NCBI GenBank assembly: GCA_031261005.1
Contig: JAISKF010000017.1
Coordinates: 1-64,000, forward strand
DNA from: Enterobacteriaceae bacterium
GTDB lineage: Bacteria; Pseudomonadota; Gammaproteobacteria; Enterobacterales; Enterobacteriaceae
Direction: 5' to 3'
DNA length: 64,000 nt
This document shows, in pieces, positions 50,539-59,236 of this stretch (position 1 is the stretch's first letter; each line of letters opens with the position of its first letter). The position numbers were made by a program, and so were the translations under genes. Under the pieces are notes generated by a model. It worked only from the letters and a program-made list of their open reading frames with translations, searched no databases and was not told where the DNA came from.

Positions 50539-51378
50539 AGCCTTTCCTAAAAACTCCAGATGCTCAGTTGATTAATAACGCTATTGAACCGGCTGAACTG
50601 TTTGAAACTACTAATGATATTGGCACTATTCATGATGATTGATGGTTAGTTAGTCTACTTTTCCATCTGTCTATTGCTACGCGATAAAACTGTCACGACA
50701 GAAAACACAAAGAATAAAATTACTCTTGAATGACATGCGAACATTTAAGTAATCAAGATTACTCAATATTTCAGCGGTAATAAAAACAGGAATAAATTGG
50801 TAATGAAAAATAAATATTAAATTAACATATTCTTTACTATTTATATTTATCTCTTAACTATTTTATTTTTAGCGAGAAAATATCAATGCTCTTCGCCATA
50901 AAAATACACAATTTCATTTATATAAACACACTACTATTTAAGTTTTGTGACCATACTCATACTTATTTTCCCATGATTAATTTCAGTGAACATTTTTGCA
51001 TAAGAAATGCACTTAATGACATATCACAGACTAAGAAATAAAAAAACAGCTAATCGCATGAATTAATAGGTATATTCAAAAATTTATTTTTATATCAATG
51101 TGTTGTGAAAACAATTAATATATTGATTTTAAACAATTTTATTGAATGGCTATATAATAAACAATTTATGAAATCCATGAAAGAGGTCATACCACAGAAT
51201 GATTAAGTAATGGGATCACAATCAATTTATTATTTAATTATTAATGGATAATGCTCAAATTATTAGAATTAAAAACGTGCTTAAATGTATCTCAGCCATT
51301 ATTTTTATTAAAAATCCATCTTAATTCTCCATATGTTTTGGATATACCCTCTGATATAAAAAGTATAAAGGTAATGCA
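50539..51378. promoter_or_regulatory. Divergent control region of the two cobalamin operons
   Basis: This 840-base gene-free, AT-rich region lies between cbiA (minus) and the methyltransferase operon (plus). I looked for the B12-box and other conserved parts of a cobalamin riboswitch in front of cbiA and did not recognise them. A near-FNR site TTGATTTTAAACAA is at 51123-51136, and a TATAAT that could be a -10 box for the plus-strand operon is at 51153-51158. No pocR gene lies here. Confidence 0.55.
51109..51136 (+). promoter_or_regulatory. Shared 21-base sequence with near-FNR site, upstream of the methyltransferase operon
   Basis: Bases 51109-51129 are identical to 55611-55631 upstream of glmS. 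The sequence contains AAACAATTAATATA and runs into TTGATTTTAAACAA (51123-51136), which differs from the FNR consensus TTGATNNNNATCAA at one conserved base. Its centre is about 250 bases before the start codon. Regulator binding is inferred. Confidence 0.5.
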
Positions 51379-52155
51379 ATGAGTAAAGGCAAAGTTTGGT
51401 TAGTTGGTGCTGGTCCCGGCGATGCATCTTTAATTACAGTTAAAGGATTGCACTGTATTCGTGAAGCAAATGTTATTGTTCATGATCGTCTGGTTAATCC
51501 AGAACTTATTGCTCAAGCACCTGTTCATTGTCAGATTATTAATGTCGGTAAAAATCCCAATCATCACCCTGTTCCGCAAGATCAAATTAATCAAATTTTA
51601 ATTGAACATGCACTGGCAGGAAAAAATGTCGTGCGTCTGAAAGGCGGAGATCCTTACGTTTTTGGGCGCGGCGGTGAAGAGGCGGAAAGTCTCGCTCAAC
51701 AACAAATTCCTTTTGAGATTATTCCGGGAATCAGCTCCTCTATCGGCGGGCTGGCTTACGCCGGAATTCCTGTCACACATCGCGATTATGCCTCCAGCTT
51801 TCATGTTGTTACCGGTCATCTTTGTCAGGGTAATGAACCGCAAAACTGGCATGCACTGGCACAAATCGACGGTACGCTGATTATTCTGATGGGCATGACC
51901 CGGCAGGAAGAGATTTGCCAGTTGTTGATTGAGGGCGGAAAATCACCGGACACACCAGCCGCAGCCGTGATGTATGCCAGTCAGCAACGGCAGAAAATAG
52001 CTAAAGGCACGTTATCGACATTAAAAGATGAGATCGAACGCCAGCAACTCCATGCTCCGGCATTAATTGTGATTGGCAAGGTCGTTAATTTAAGTGAAAT
52101 TCTCGCTTTCACATCGACGCAAATCGATATTAGAAATGAAGAGCCGCTATTGTAA
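51379..52155 (+). CDS. cobA: Uroporphyrinogen-III C-methyltransferase (stand-alone)
   Basis: It methylates uroporphyrinogen III at C-2 and C-7 to precorrin-2, the entry to both siroheme and cobalamin. The 258 residues correspond to the C-terminal half of CysG. VWLVGAGPGDASLITVKGL, VVRLKGGDPYVFGRGGEEAE and IPVTHRDYASSFHVVTGH are the family signatures. AAAGGTAATGCA precedes the ATG. It is the first gene of a plus-strand operon whose last gene encodes the missing CysG N-terminal half. Confidence 0.95.
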   Translation: MSKGKVWLVGAGPGDASLITVKGLHCIREANVIVHDRLVNPELIAQAPVHCQIINVGKNPNHHPVPQDQINQILIEHALAGKNVVRLKGGDPYVFGRGGEEAESLAQQQIPFEIIPGISSSIGGLAYAGIPVTHRDYASSFHVVTGHLCQGNEPQNWHALAQIDGTLIILMGMTRQEEICQLLIEGGKSPDTPAAAVMYASQQRQKIAKGTLSTLKDEIERQQLHAPALIVIGKVVNLSEILAFTSTQIDIRNEEPLL

Positions 52156-52164
52156 GCACTCGAA

Positions 52165-53256
52165 ATGGAGCAGGCAATGAGTCAACACGGTGGAAATACA
52201 GTCGAAGTTGCCCAGCAGCTAGGCATTCCTGCGGATACGCTAATTGATTTCAGTGCTAATATTAATCCGCTTGGCGCGCCTGAACGGGTGAAAACGCTGA
52301 TTAAAGATAATCTCGCTTGTATTGAAAAATATCCCGACGTTGAGTATCGCCATCTGCATCAAAAATTAGCAGCCGCTCATCATTGTGATCCTGCTTCTAT
52401 TATTGCCGGTAATGGCGCAACAGAATTAATCTACTCGATAGTACGTTATCTTAAACCGCGCAAGGCGCTGCTATTAACGCCGGGTTTCGCAGAGTATCGC
52501 CGCGCATTGCAGCAACAGCAATCCCCTGTGGAAATTATCGATTATCCGCTATCTGAAAAGCAGGGTTTCCAGCCTGACTGGTGCTTGTTAGAAACGCTGT
52601 CAGAAGTCCAGCCCGATTGCCTGTTTATTGCCACACCGAATAATCCTACCGGATTAATGCCTGACACCCAATTCCTGCGCGCGTTGGTGGATTATTGCGA
52701 GTTACATCGCATTGCGTTGATTGTTGATGAAGCCTTTATCGATTTTATCCCTAATGCTGAGGGGCTGATTCAGCAAATCAACAGTACGCGCCACCTTTAT
52801 ATTCTGCGCTCACTGACAAAATTCTTCGCTATTCCAGGTCTGCGGCTTGGTTACCTGATTAGCGGTGATACTACCGGTATTGCGTGGTTAAAAGCCCATC
52901 GCGAGCCGTGGTCAATCAATGCGTTTGCGGCGTTAGCGGGCGAAGTATTGCTTGATGATCAACAATATATTGCTGACACCCATCGCTGGCTGAAAATCCA
53001 GCAACATTATTTATGGACGCATCTTTCTGCATTCAGTGAACTAACCGTCTGGAAACCAACAGTAAATTACCTGTTCTTTCGCTGCAATAAATCTGATTTT
53101 GATTTGCAAAGCGCCTTGCTTGAGCATCATATTCTAATTCGCCACTGCAAAAATTATTCCGGTTTAAATGCCAGTTATTACCGCGCAGCAGTACGCAGTG
53201 AGCAAGAAAATCGTTTATTAATCGACGCATTAGAGAAGATTTTTCCTCATGGCTGA
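52165..53256 (+). CDS. cobD: Threonine-phosphate decarboxylase CobD
   Basis: A PLP enzyme that decarboxylates L-threonine O-3-phosphate to (R)-1-amino-2-propanol phosphate for CbiB. The 363 residues resemble histidinol-phosphate aminotransferases: DFSANINPLGAPERVK, ATPNNPTGLMP, IVDEAFIDF and the PLP lysine in LRSLTKFFAIPGLRLGYL. An alternative start at MSQHGGN (52177) fits the family well. It overlaps the next gene by 8 bases. Confidence 0.94.
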   Translation: MEQAMSQHGGNTVEVAQQLGIPADTLIDFSANINPLGAPERVKTLIKDNLACIEKYPDVEYRHLHQKLAAAHHCDPASIIAGNGATELIYSIVRYLKPRKALLLTPGFAEYRRALQQQQSPVEIIDYPLSEKQGFQPDWCLLETLSEVQPDCLFIATPNNPTGLMPDTQFLRALVDYCELHRIALIVDEAFIDFIPNAEGLIQQINSTRHLYILRSLTKFFAIPGLRLGYLISGDTTGIAWLKAHREPWSINAFAALAGEVLLDDQQYIADTHRWLKIQQHYLWTHLSAFSELTVWKPTVNYLFFRCNKSDFDLQSALLEHHILIRHCKNYSGLNASYYRAAVRSEQENRLLIDALEKIFPHG

Positions 53257-54109
53257 CGCGCGTTGTCCGGCAGCTTGCGGAGAACTGATTCAAGGTTGGA
53301 TACTTGGCGGAGAAAAATTGATCTCCTGCCCTATCGATTGGTACAGCCATGTCTCGGTTACAGAGGGGACGCCGCAAGCCAATGAGCGCCCGCTCATGCG
53401 GCAAATGGTTAATTTGATACTGGAATATTTAGGAGAGCCAGCGGAATTATCGAACAATTTATGTATCGAATTTGAGTCAACCATTCCCGTTGCTAAAGGT
53501 ATGGCAAGCAGCACCGCTGATATTGCCGCTACCGCTAAAGCCACCGCAAAATTATTGGGCAAGCCATTAAATAACGATGCGATTGCTCAGTTATGTGTGA
53601 AACTCGAACCCACAGACAGCACGATTTTTGATCAGCTAACACTCTTTGATCACCAGAACGCACAGACGCGCATCTCATTTTTATGGCAGCCAGAGATCGA
53701 TATTTTACTGCTGGAAAGCCCATTGCTGCTGCGAACCGAAGATTATCACCGACTTAACCGTGAAAAATTACTGCTTAATCAGTCAGATAATTTAGCCAAA
53801 TCCTGGCAGCAGTTTCTCTTAGCAGAGAAACATCAGGACTGTTACCAACTTGGCGCAGCCGCTACATCAAGCGCTATTGCCAGCCAGACGTTGTTACCGA
53901 AACCGCAGTTTCAGCAATTGATTAATCTGGCGGAACATTCGGGGATTTATGGTTTGAATGTTGCCCATAGCGGCAGCGTGGTTGGATTGCTGTTAGATCG
54001 CCATCGTCATGATGTGGATTACCTGCGCTGGTCTCTGGCGCAAGAACCGATGGCTAAACATTATCCGCAATTGCATTTGGTGAAAATGACAACGGGCGGT
54101 GTGCGTTAA
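53249..54109 (+). CDS. pduX: L-threonine kinase, PduX-like
   Basis: It phosphorylates L-threonine and so supplies CobD. The 286-residue GHMP-family protein starts MADARCPAACGELIQGWILG and has the ATP-binding motif PVAKGMASSTADIAATAKA near residue 80. ISGLNVAHSGSVVGLL-like sequence (YGLNVAHSGSVVGLLLD) near residue 240 is the third GHMP motif. In Salmonella the pduX gene belongs to the propanediol operon; here it is directly beside cobD, which supports the assignment. Confidence 0.9.
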   Translation: MADARCPAACGELIQGWILGGEKLISCPIDWYSHVSVTEGTPQANERPLMRQMVNLILEYLGEPAELSNNLCIEFESTIPVAKGMASSTADIAATAKATAKLLGKPLNNDAIAQLCVKLEPTDSTIFDQLTLFDHQNAQTRISFLWQPEIDILLLESPLLLRTEDYHRLNREKLLLNQSDNLAKSWQQFLLAEKHQDCYQLGAAATSSAIASQTLLPKPQFQQLINLAEHSGIYGLNVAHSGSVVGLLLDRHRHDVDYLRWSLAQEPMAKHYPQLHLVKMTTGGVR

Positions 54110-54133
54110 AACATAATAATAAGAGAGAATAGT

Positions 54134-54805
54134 ATGGACTTCATGCCTATCTTCTGCGATTTAAAAGGGAAACTGTGTCTTATCGCAGGCGGCGGCAATA
54201 TCGCCGCTCACAAAGCCAGACTCTTGCTGAAAGCGCAAGCACAGCTCATCATTATTTCCCCTAATTTTAATGATCAACTGTTAGAGCTTGCCCCTAATCC
54301 TGATGTCACGCTGGTACAAGATTACTTCCATGAAAAATGGTTAGCAAAGTGCTGGCTGGCAGTAGCAGCAACAGATGATCCACAAGTTAATCAAGAGATT
54401 TACGCCAGCGCCACTGAGCGCCAGATTTTTTGCAATGTCATTGATGATGCTCAACGCACCTCATTTATTACGCCAGCCGTCATTGATCAGTCACCGATCC
54501 TCATCGCTCTCACCACTGGCGGTAACGCACCGGTGCTGAGTCAGTTATTGCGTAAAGAGATCGAAAGCACCCTTTCTTCTTCGGCGAACGGAACACTGGC
54601 AACACTGGCTGGCTATCTGCGCCAACGAATCAAAAATCATTTCCCTGACACAGACAACAAGCGGAAATTTTGGCTGAGTTTTTTTACTGATCCCATGCTG
54701 ATCGCCGCCGTTAAACATCAAGATACTTTAGCAATTGGTTGGCATATCAACCGATTGATGAGGGAAGCAGAGGAAATAACAAGTCAGAATGTTTATTCAG
54801 CCTGA
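54134..54805 (+). CDS. Precorrin-2 dehydrogenase / sirohydrochlorin chelatase (CysG N-terminal half)
   Basis: It oxidises precorrin-2 to sirohydrochlorin with NAD and may chelate iron or cobalt. The 223 residues align with the N-terminal and dimerisation domains of CysG: LIAGGGNIAAHKARLLLKAQ for NAD binding, AVAATDDPQVNQEI with the Asp needed for dehydrogenation and chelation, and SPILIALTTGGNAPVLSQLL. No methyltransferase domain follows. The TGA stop lies within the first bases of a MITE, so the insertion may have set the C-terminus. Likely feeds CbiK. Confidence 0.92.
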   Translation: MDFMPIFCDLKGKLCLIAGGGNIAAHKARLLLKAQAQLIIISPNFNDQLLELAPNPDVTLVQDYFHEKWLAKCWLAVAATDDPQVNQEIYASATERQIFCNVIDDAQRTSFITPAVIDQSPILIALTTGGNAPVLSQLLRKEIESTLSSSANGTLATLAGYLRQRIKNHFPDTDNKRKFWLSFFTDPMLIAAVKHQDTLAIGWHINRLMREAEEITSQNVYSA

Positions 54806-55140
54806 AATTCAGATGAAAAGTTATATTATTACGATAAATTTCAATTGATTATGTCATTTCCGTAGGGGCGACAACCTGTCGCCCGTGAACCCACGCGTTG
54901 TTAATGCGGGCGGCAGATTGCCGCCCCTACGAATTATTCTTTATTACGATAAATTTCAAATGATTATGTCATTTCCGTAGGGACAACAACCTGTCGCCCG
55001 TAAACCCACTGCGTTGTTAATGAGGGCGGCAGATTGCCGCCTCTACGAATTATTCTTTATTACGATAAATTTCAAATAACTATATCATTTCCCGTAGGGG
55101 CGACAACCTGTCGCCCGTGAACCCATCGCGTTGTTAATGC
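54801..55140. repeat. Tandem array of three MITE-like units
   Basis: After a left end (GCCTGAAATTCAGATGAAAA), the unit starting ACGATAAATTTCAA begins at 54831, 54946 and 55062, a period of about 115-116 bases. Each unit holds GTAGGG(G/A)CGACAACCTGTCG and, in the first two, GGGCGGCAGATTGCCGCC(C/T)CTAC. The third unit breaks off after GCGTTGTTAATGCC. The second unit differs by a few bases from the first, so the duplications are not brand new. Confidence 0.8.
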
Positions 55141-55947
55141 CGATGTTTTTACGGCACGATTCAGCATGGTTGTTCTCTTATCGGCAAAAACCATCTACCA
55201 TGCTATTTATAAAAAACATCTGCAAAAAATAAACTAAAAGAGCAACGCTGTAATGACAAGATAATAAACAAACAATATTTGAATAATAAACAATCATTCA
55301 TCAAATAAATTGTAAGACAGCGGATAAAATATCAAATAAAGTTGAATGGAATTAAATAAAAGAATAATTAAAGTAACAAGAGTTACTACATAATATTAAC
55401 ATTTAAATAAAATCATTCTAATTTTCAGTAAAAATCAAACTAAGAAGTGAATTAGAATAAACGTGAAATTAAATAATATGTAATTAAAAAATATGACACA
55501 GGTCACATAAAATAAATATCTCATAAATTCTATATAGATCACAATATTGACCTAAATAGATGAAAGAGACATTGTTAATATAATGTTTCAGTCTGAGAAA
55601 ATGAAAAATTAAACAATTAATATATTGATTTATATGAATATTATTTAGTTGACGATCAAATCTAAATCTCTAGTGAATTTATTCAACTATTTTTCAAGAA
55701 GTCCTGCAAATATATCAATTGTGTTTACTTTTGCCAGACCGCATCGTTGTAAAACGAAAAGTAAGAACACAGAAAAAGATTAATAAATGAATGTGAAATA
55801 AAATAATCTGACTATTTTTACCTACAAGATATGTCAGAAAAAACACATTGATTTATCGTTAAATATGGTTGTTATTGTCAATTTAAATTTCAACCCGGTT
55901 AATTATATTGAACTGCTATCTACTGCAATCTACATAGAGGACTTAAC
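55141..55947. other. Long AT-rich region upstream of the glutamate mutase operon
   Basis: No convincing gene was seen in these 807 bases. They contain the shared near-FNR sequence (55611-55638) and an imperfect hairpin: GTGTTTACTTTT at 55721-55732 against AAAAGTAAGAACAC at 55757-55770. GAGGA at 55937-55941 is the ribosome binding site of glmS. The region probably acts as promoter and long untranslated leader. Confidence 0.5.
55611..55638 (+). promoter_or_regulatory. Shared 21-base sequence with near-FNR site, upstream of glmS
   Basis: Bases 55611-55631 repeat 51109-51129 exactly. The embedded TTGATTTATATGAA at 55625-55638 differs from the FNR consensus by one conserved base. The centre is about 316 bases before the glmS start. 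Confidence 0.5.
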
Positions 55948-56385
55948 ATGAAAAAACCAACAATCGTTATTGGCGTGATCGGAGCTGATTGCCATGCCGT
56001 TGGTAACAAAGTACTAGATAGAATTTTTTCTATGAATGGCTTTAATGTTATTAATCTCGGCGTAATGGTTAGCCAAGATGAATATATTGATGCTGCTATC
56101 GAAACCGGCGCTCAGGCTATTGTGGTTTCATCTATTTACGGTCACGGCGACATCGACTGCTTAGGCATGCGTGAACGCTGCATAGAACGTGGTATCGGCG
56201 ACATTCTGATGTATGTCGGCGGTAACTTAGTTATCGGTAAACATGATTTCGCAGACATCGAAGCCAAATTCAAAGAAATGGGCTTCCAACGTGTGTTCTC
56301 ACCGGATACCGATCTTGAGCTGTGCTGCTCACTGATGAAAGGCGATATTGAGCAACAAGCTGCAAAAGTTGGAGCTGCCCAATGA
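55948..56385 (+). CDS. glmS: Glutamate mutase small (B12-binding) subunit
   Basis: The cobalamin-binding sigma subunit of glutamate mutase, which rearranges L-glutamate to threo-3-methylaspartate. The 145 residues contain the DxHxxG motif as GADCHAVGNKV, with His at residue 16 expected to replace the lower axial base. VVSSIYGHGDIDCLGMRER and YVGGNLVIGKHDF complete the B12 fold. It is the first gene of the operon; the symbol is the glutamate mutase glmS (also mutS or mamA), not glucosamine synthase. Confidence 0.96.
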   Translation: MKKPTIVIGVIGADCHAVGNKVLDRIFSMNGFNVINLGVMVSQDEYIDAAIETGAQAIVVSSIYGHGDIDCLGMRERCIERGIGDILMYVGGNLVIGKHDFADIEAKFKEMGFQRVFSPDTDLELCCSLMKGDIEQQAAKVGAAQ

Positions 56386-57773
56386 TCACCGTCTCTATCG
56401 ACATTGGCTCTACCTGGACAAAAGGTGCCGTGTTCGAGGTAGGGGAAAATGATCAAATCGAACTGAAAAACAGTGCATTATTCCCTACCACGCCAAGTCA
56501 TTTGGCTGAGGGTTTCTTTTCAGTTCTCAATAAAATACTCAATGTTTCAGATGCTCGGCCGCTGCTGGCATCAGGTGAAATAAATCTTGGCTACTCCTCT
56601 TCCGCAAAAGGGGGGCTTGCTGTAGCAGCTTTGGGGCTGGTACCGAATATCACGCTGGAGTCAGCAAAAGTTGCTGCTTACTCTGCGGGAGCTAAGGTGT
56701 CACAGCATTTCGCTTATAAGCTGAATAAATCCGATATTAAGGCGCTGGAGACAAATCCGCCCGACATTCTGTTATTTACAGGCGGTACGGACGGCGGTGA
56801 CTGTGGTCATGGTTTGGCTAACGCTAAACTGTTAGCTCAGTCAAACATCGACTGCTCCATTATTTATGCTGGTAATCGCGATCTACAGGACGAAATTCAG
56901 GACATTCTCGGTGAAAAAGAGTTAACCATCACTGATAACGTTCTGCCAAGCTTGGATAACCCAAATCCATTCGGTGCTCGTAAAGCTATTTGCGACATTT
57001 TCTTAAGCAAAATAGTGAAAGGAAAAGGGTTAGATACCATCATCGATCAGACGGGTGAAGAGCCGATGCCGACTCCTTATTCTGTCTACGAACTGGTGCA
57101 ACGAATCCGTGAAAATGTTCCTGAATGGGAAGATTTCATGCTGATAGATATGGGCGGTGCAACCACCGATGTCTACTCATCTTGCAACAATACTTTATCA
57201 CCCGACACCATCATGCATGGGCTGCCAGAGCCATTAGTGAAACGGACTGTTGAAGGTGATTTAGGTATGCGTGTTTCTGCGATGGTTGCCGGAGAAACAG
57301 GTGCCAGACTGGTTGAACATTACTTTGCTCATCAACAACCAGAAATTGATGGTTTTTATCAATACCTGAAACATATCACTGCTTATCCAGACTATCTGCC
57401 GCAAACCGATCAGGAAAAAGTTTTTGATCAATTGCTGGCTGGAATATGTGTTGGATATGCCACTGAACGTCACGCCGGAACCAAAGTACAAATTTGCACC
57501 TGTTCCGGAAATGTTGACCTACAGGTTGGACGTGATTTGACCCGGATCAAGAAAGTTGTGGGTACAGGCGGTTGGCTATCGAGAGCTGATCAGTTTGATA
57601 TTCATAACTGGCTGAAATATCGCGACTTAAACGATAAAGGCAAACAAGTTTTATTACCTGATCGTTTTGAGTATTACAGGGATACACAAGGTTTATTCCC
57701 TCTGCTAGCAAATGTCGCCCGTCGTTTTCCTAAAGCAGCTGCTCAGACTGGTGTGCAGATTTTAAACAGATAA
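56382..57773 (+). CDS. glmL: Glutamate mutase reactivase-like protein GlmL
   Basis: A 463-residue member of the actin/Hsp70-like ATPase family found between the two mutase subunits. The N-terminal SIDIGSTWTKGAVFEV and later FMLIDMGGATTDVYS are the two phosphate-binding motifs, and PDILLFTGGTDGGD lies between. Its proposed role is to reactivate the mutase by exchanging damaged cofactor. It overlaps glmS by 4 bases. Sometimes called mutL, but unrelated to the mismatch-repair protein. Confidence 0.93.
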   Translation: MITVSIDIGSTWTKGAVFEVGENDQIELKNSALFPTTPSHLAEGFFSVLNKILNVSDARPLLASGEINLGYSSSAKGGLAVAALGLVPNITLESAKVAAYSAGAKVSQHFAYKLNKSDIKALETNPPDILLFTGGTDGGDCGHGLANAKLLAQSNIDCSIIYAGNRDLQDEIQDILGEKELTITDNVLPSLDNPNPFGARKAICDIFLSKIVKGKGLDTIIDQTGEEPMPTPYSVYELVQRIRENVPEWEDFMLIDMGGATTDVYSSCNNTLSPDTIMHGLPEPLVKRTVEGDLGMRVSAMVAGETGARLVEHYFAHQQPEIDGFYQYLKHITAYPDYLPQTDQEKVFDQLLAGICVGYATERHAGTKVQICTCSGNVDLQVGRDLTRIKKVVGTGGWLSRADQFDIHNWLKYRDLNDKGKQVLLPDRFEYYRDTQGLFPLLANVARRFPKAAAQTGVQILNR

Positions 57774-57790
57774 AAAGATTGGAGCCATTG

Positions 57791-59236
57791 ATGGAACTTA
57801 GAAATAAAAAACTTACGTTAGACGAATTCATGTCAGAACGTGATCAAGTCATTAAAACTTGGCACACCGGTAAAGAAGTCGCCAACTTCGAAGATGGTGT
57901 TAAATATCAACAAACGATTCCGGAATCAAAAAACTTCGCAAAAGCGTTGTTTGAAGCTGACCGTGATGGCATCACTTTAAGCCAGCCTCGTGCCGGTGTT
58001 GCTTTGATTAACGAACACATCGAACTATTAAAAACACTGCAAAAAGATTGTGATTTACTGCCAACCACTATCGATGCGTATACCCGTCTGAACCGTTATG
58101 AAGAAGCGGCTGTCGGTATCCAAAAATCTATCGAAGCGGGTACTTCTAAGCTGAACGGTCTGCCAGTTGTTAACCACGGTGTTGCAGCTTGCCGCGGTAT
58201 CACTGAAGCGCTGTCTAAACCTTTACAGATTCGTCATGGTACGCCTGATGCTCGTCTGTTAGCTGAAATCGCTATGGCGAGCGGCTTTACCAGCTACGAA
58301 GGCGGCGGTATCTCTTACAACATTCCTTACGCAAAACGCGTCACGCTGGAAAAATCAATCCGCGACTGGCAATACTGCGACCGTTTGATGGGTGTATATG
58401 AAGAGCATGGTATCCGTATCAACCGCGAACCATTTGGTCCGCTGACTGGTACGCTGATTCCGCCATTCATGTCTCATGCTGTTGCCATCATTGAAGGTCT
58501 GCTGGCATTAGAACAAGGCGTTAAATCTATCACTGTCGGTTACGGTCAAGTCGGTAACTTAGTACAAGACATTGCAGCAATTCGTTCTCTGCGTGAACTG
58601 TCTCACGAATACTTCCGTGCTAACGGTTACGAAGATTATGAATTAAGTACTGTATTCCATCAGTGGATGGGCGGTTTCCCAGAAGATGAAGCGCGTGCAT
58701 TCGCCGTTATCTCTTGGGGTGCAGCGGTAGCGGGTATGGCTGGTGCGACTAAAGTTATCACGAAGAGCCCGCACGAAGCCTACGGTATTCCTACTGCTGC
58801 GGCTAATGGTCAAGGTCTGAGAGCCTCTAACCAAATGCTGAACATGGTTCGTGATCAGAAATTCCCACCTTGCCCGGAAGTTGATCGCGAAGTGGATCTG
58901 ATTAAACGTGAAGTTCGCGCCGTGCTGAAGAAAGTCATTGAACTGGGTGTCGGTGATTTAGCTATCGGTACAGTTCGCGCCTTTGAAGCTGGTGTTCTGG
59001 ACGTTCCGTTTGCTCCAGCTCAATGTAACGCAGGCAAAATGATGCCGATCCGCGATAACAATGGCGCGATCCGTATTTTTGATGCCGGTAACGTTCCATT
59101 ACCAAAAGATGTACTGGATTTACACCGTGATTTCGTCGCAGAACGCGCGAAAACAGAAGGTCGCCAGCCATCATTCCAGATGATTATTGATGACATCAAC
59201 GCAGTTTCTCACAGTAAATTAATAGGAAGACCATAA
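57791..59236 (+). CDS. glmE: Glutamate mutase large (catalytic) subunit
   Basis: The epsilon subunit binds glutamate in a TIM barrel that caps the cobalamin of GlmS. I start it at the ATG 57791 (MELRNKKLTLDEF), with GGAG six bases upstream; the frame opens at a TTG four codons earlier. Length 481 residues, close to the clostridial enzyme (483). Conserved blocks include ISLSQPRAGVALI-like TLSQPRAGVALINEHIELLK, RHGTPDARLLAEI, EGGGISYNIPYAK and FHQWMGGFPEDEARAF. The C-terminus ends KLIGRP. Confidence 0.96.
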   Translation: MELRNKKLTLDEFMSERDQVIKTWHTGKEVANFEDGVKYQQTIPESKNFAKALFEADRDGITLSQPRAGVALINEHIELLKTLQKDCDLLPTTIDAYTRLNRYEEAAVGIQKSIEAGTSKLNGLPVVNHGVAACRGITEALSKPLQIRHGTPDARLLAEIAMASGFTSYEGGGISYNIPYAKRVTLEKSIRDWQYCDRLMGVYEEHGIRINREPFGPLTGTLIPPFMSHAVAIIEGLLALEQGVKSITVGYGQVGNLVQDIAAIRSLRELSHEYFRANGYEDYELSTVFHQWMGGFPEDEARAFAVISWGAAVAGMAGATKVITKSPHEAYGIPTAAANGQGLRASNQMLNMVRDQKFPPCPEVDREVDLIKREVRAVLKKVIELGVGDLAIGTVRAFEAGVLDVPFAPAQCNAGKMMPIRDNNGAIRIFDAGNVPLPKDVLDLHRDFVAERAKTEGRQPSFQMIIDDINAVSHSKLIGRP

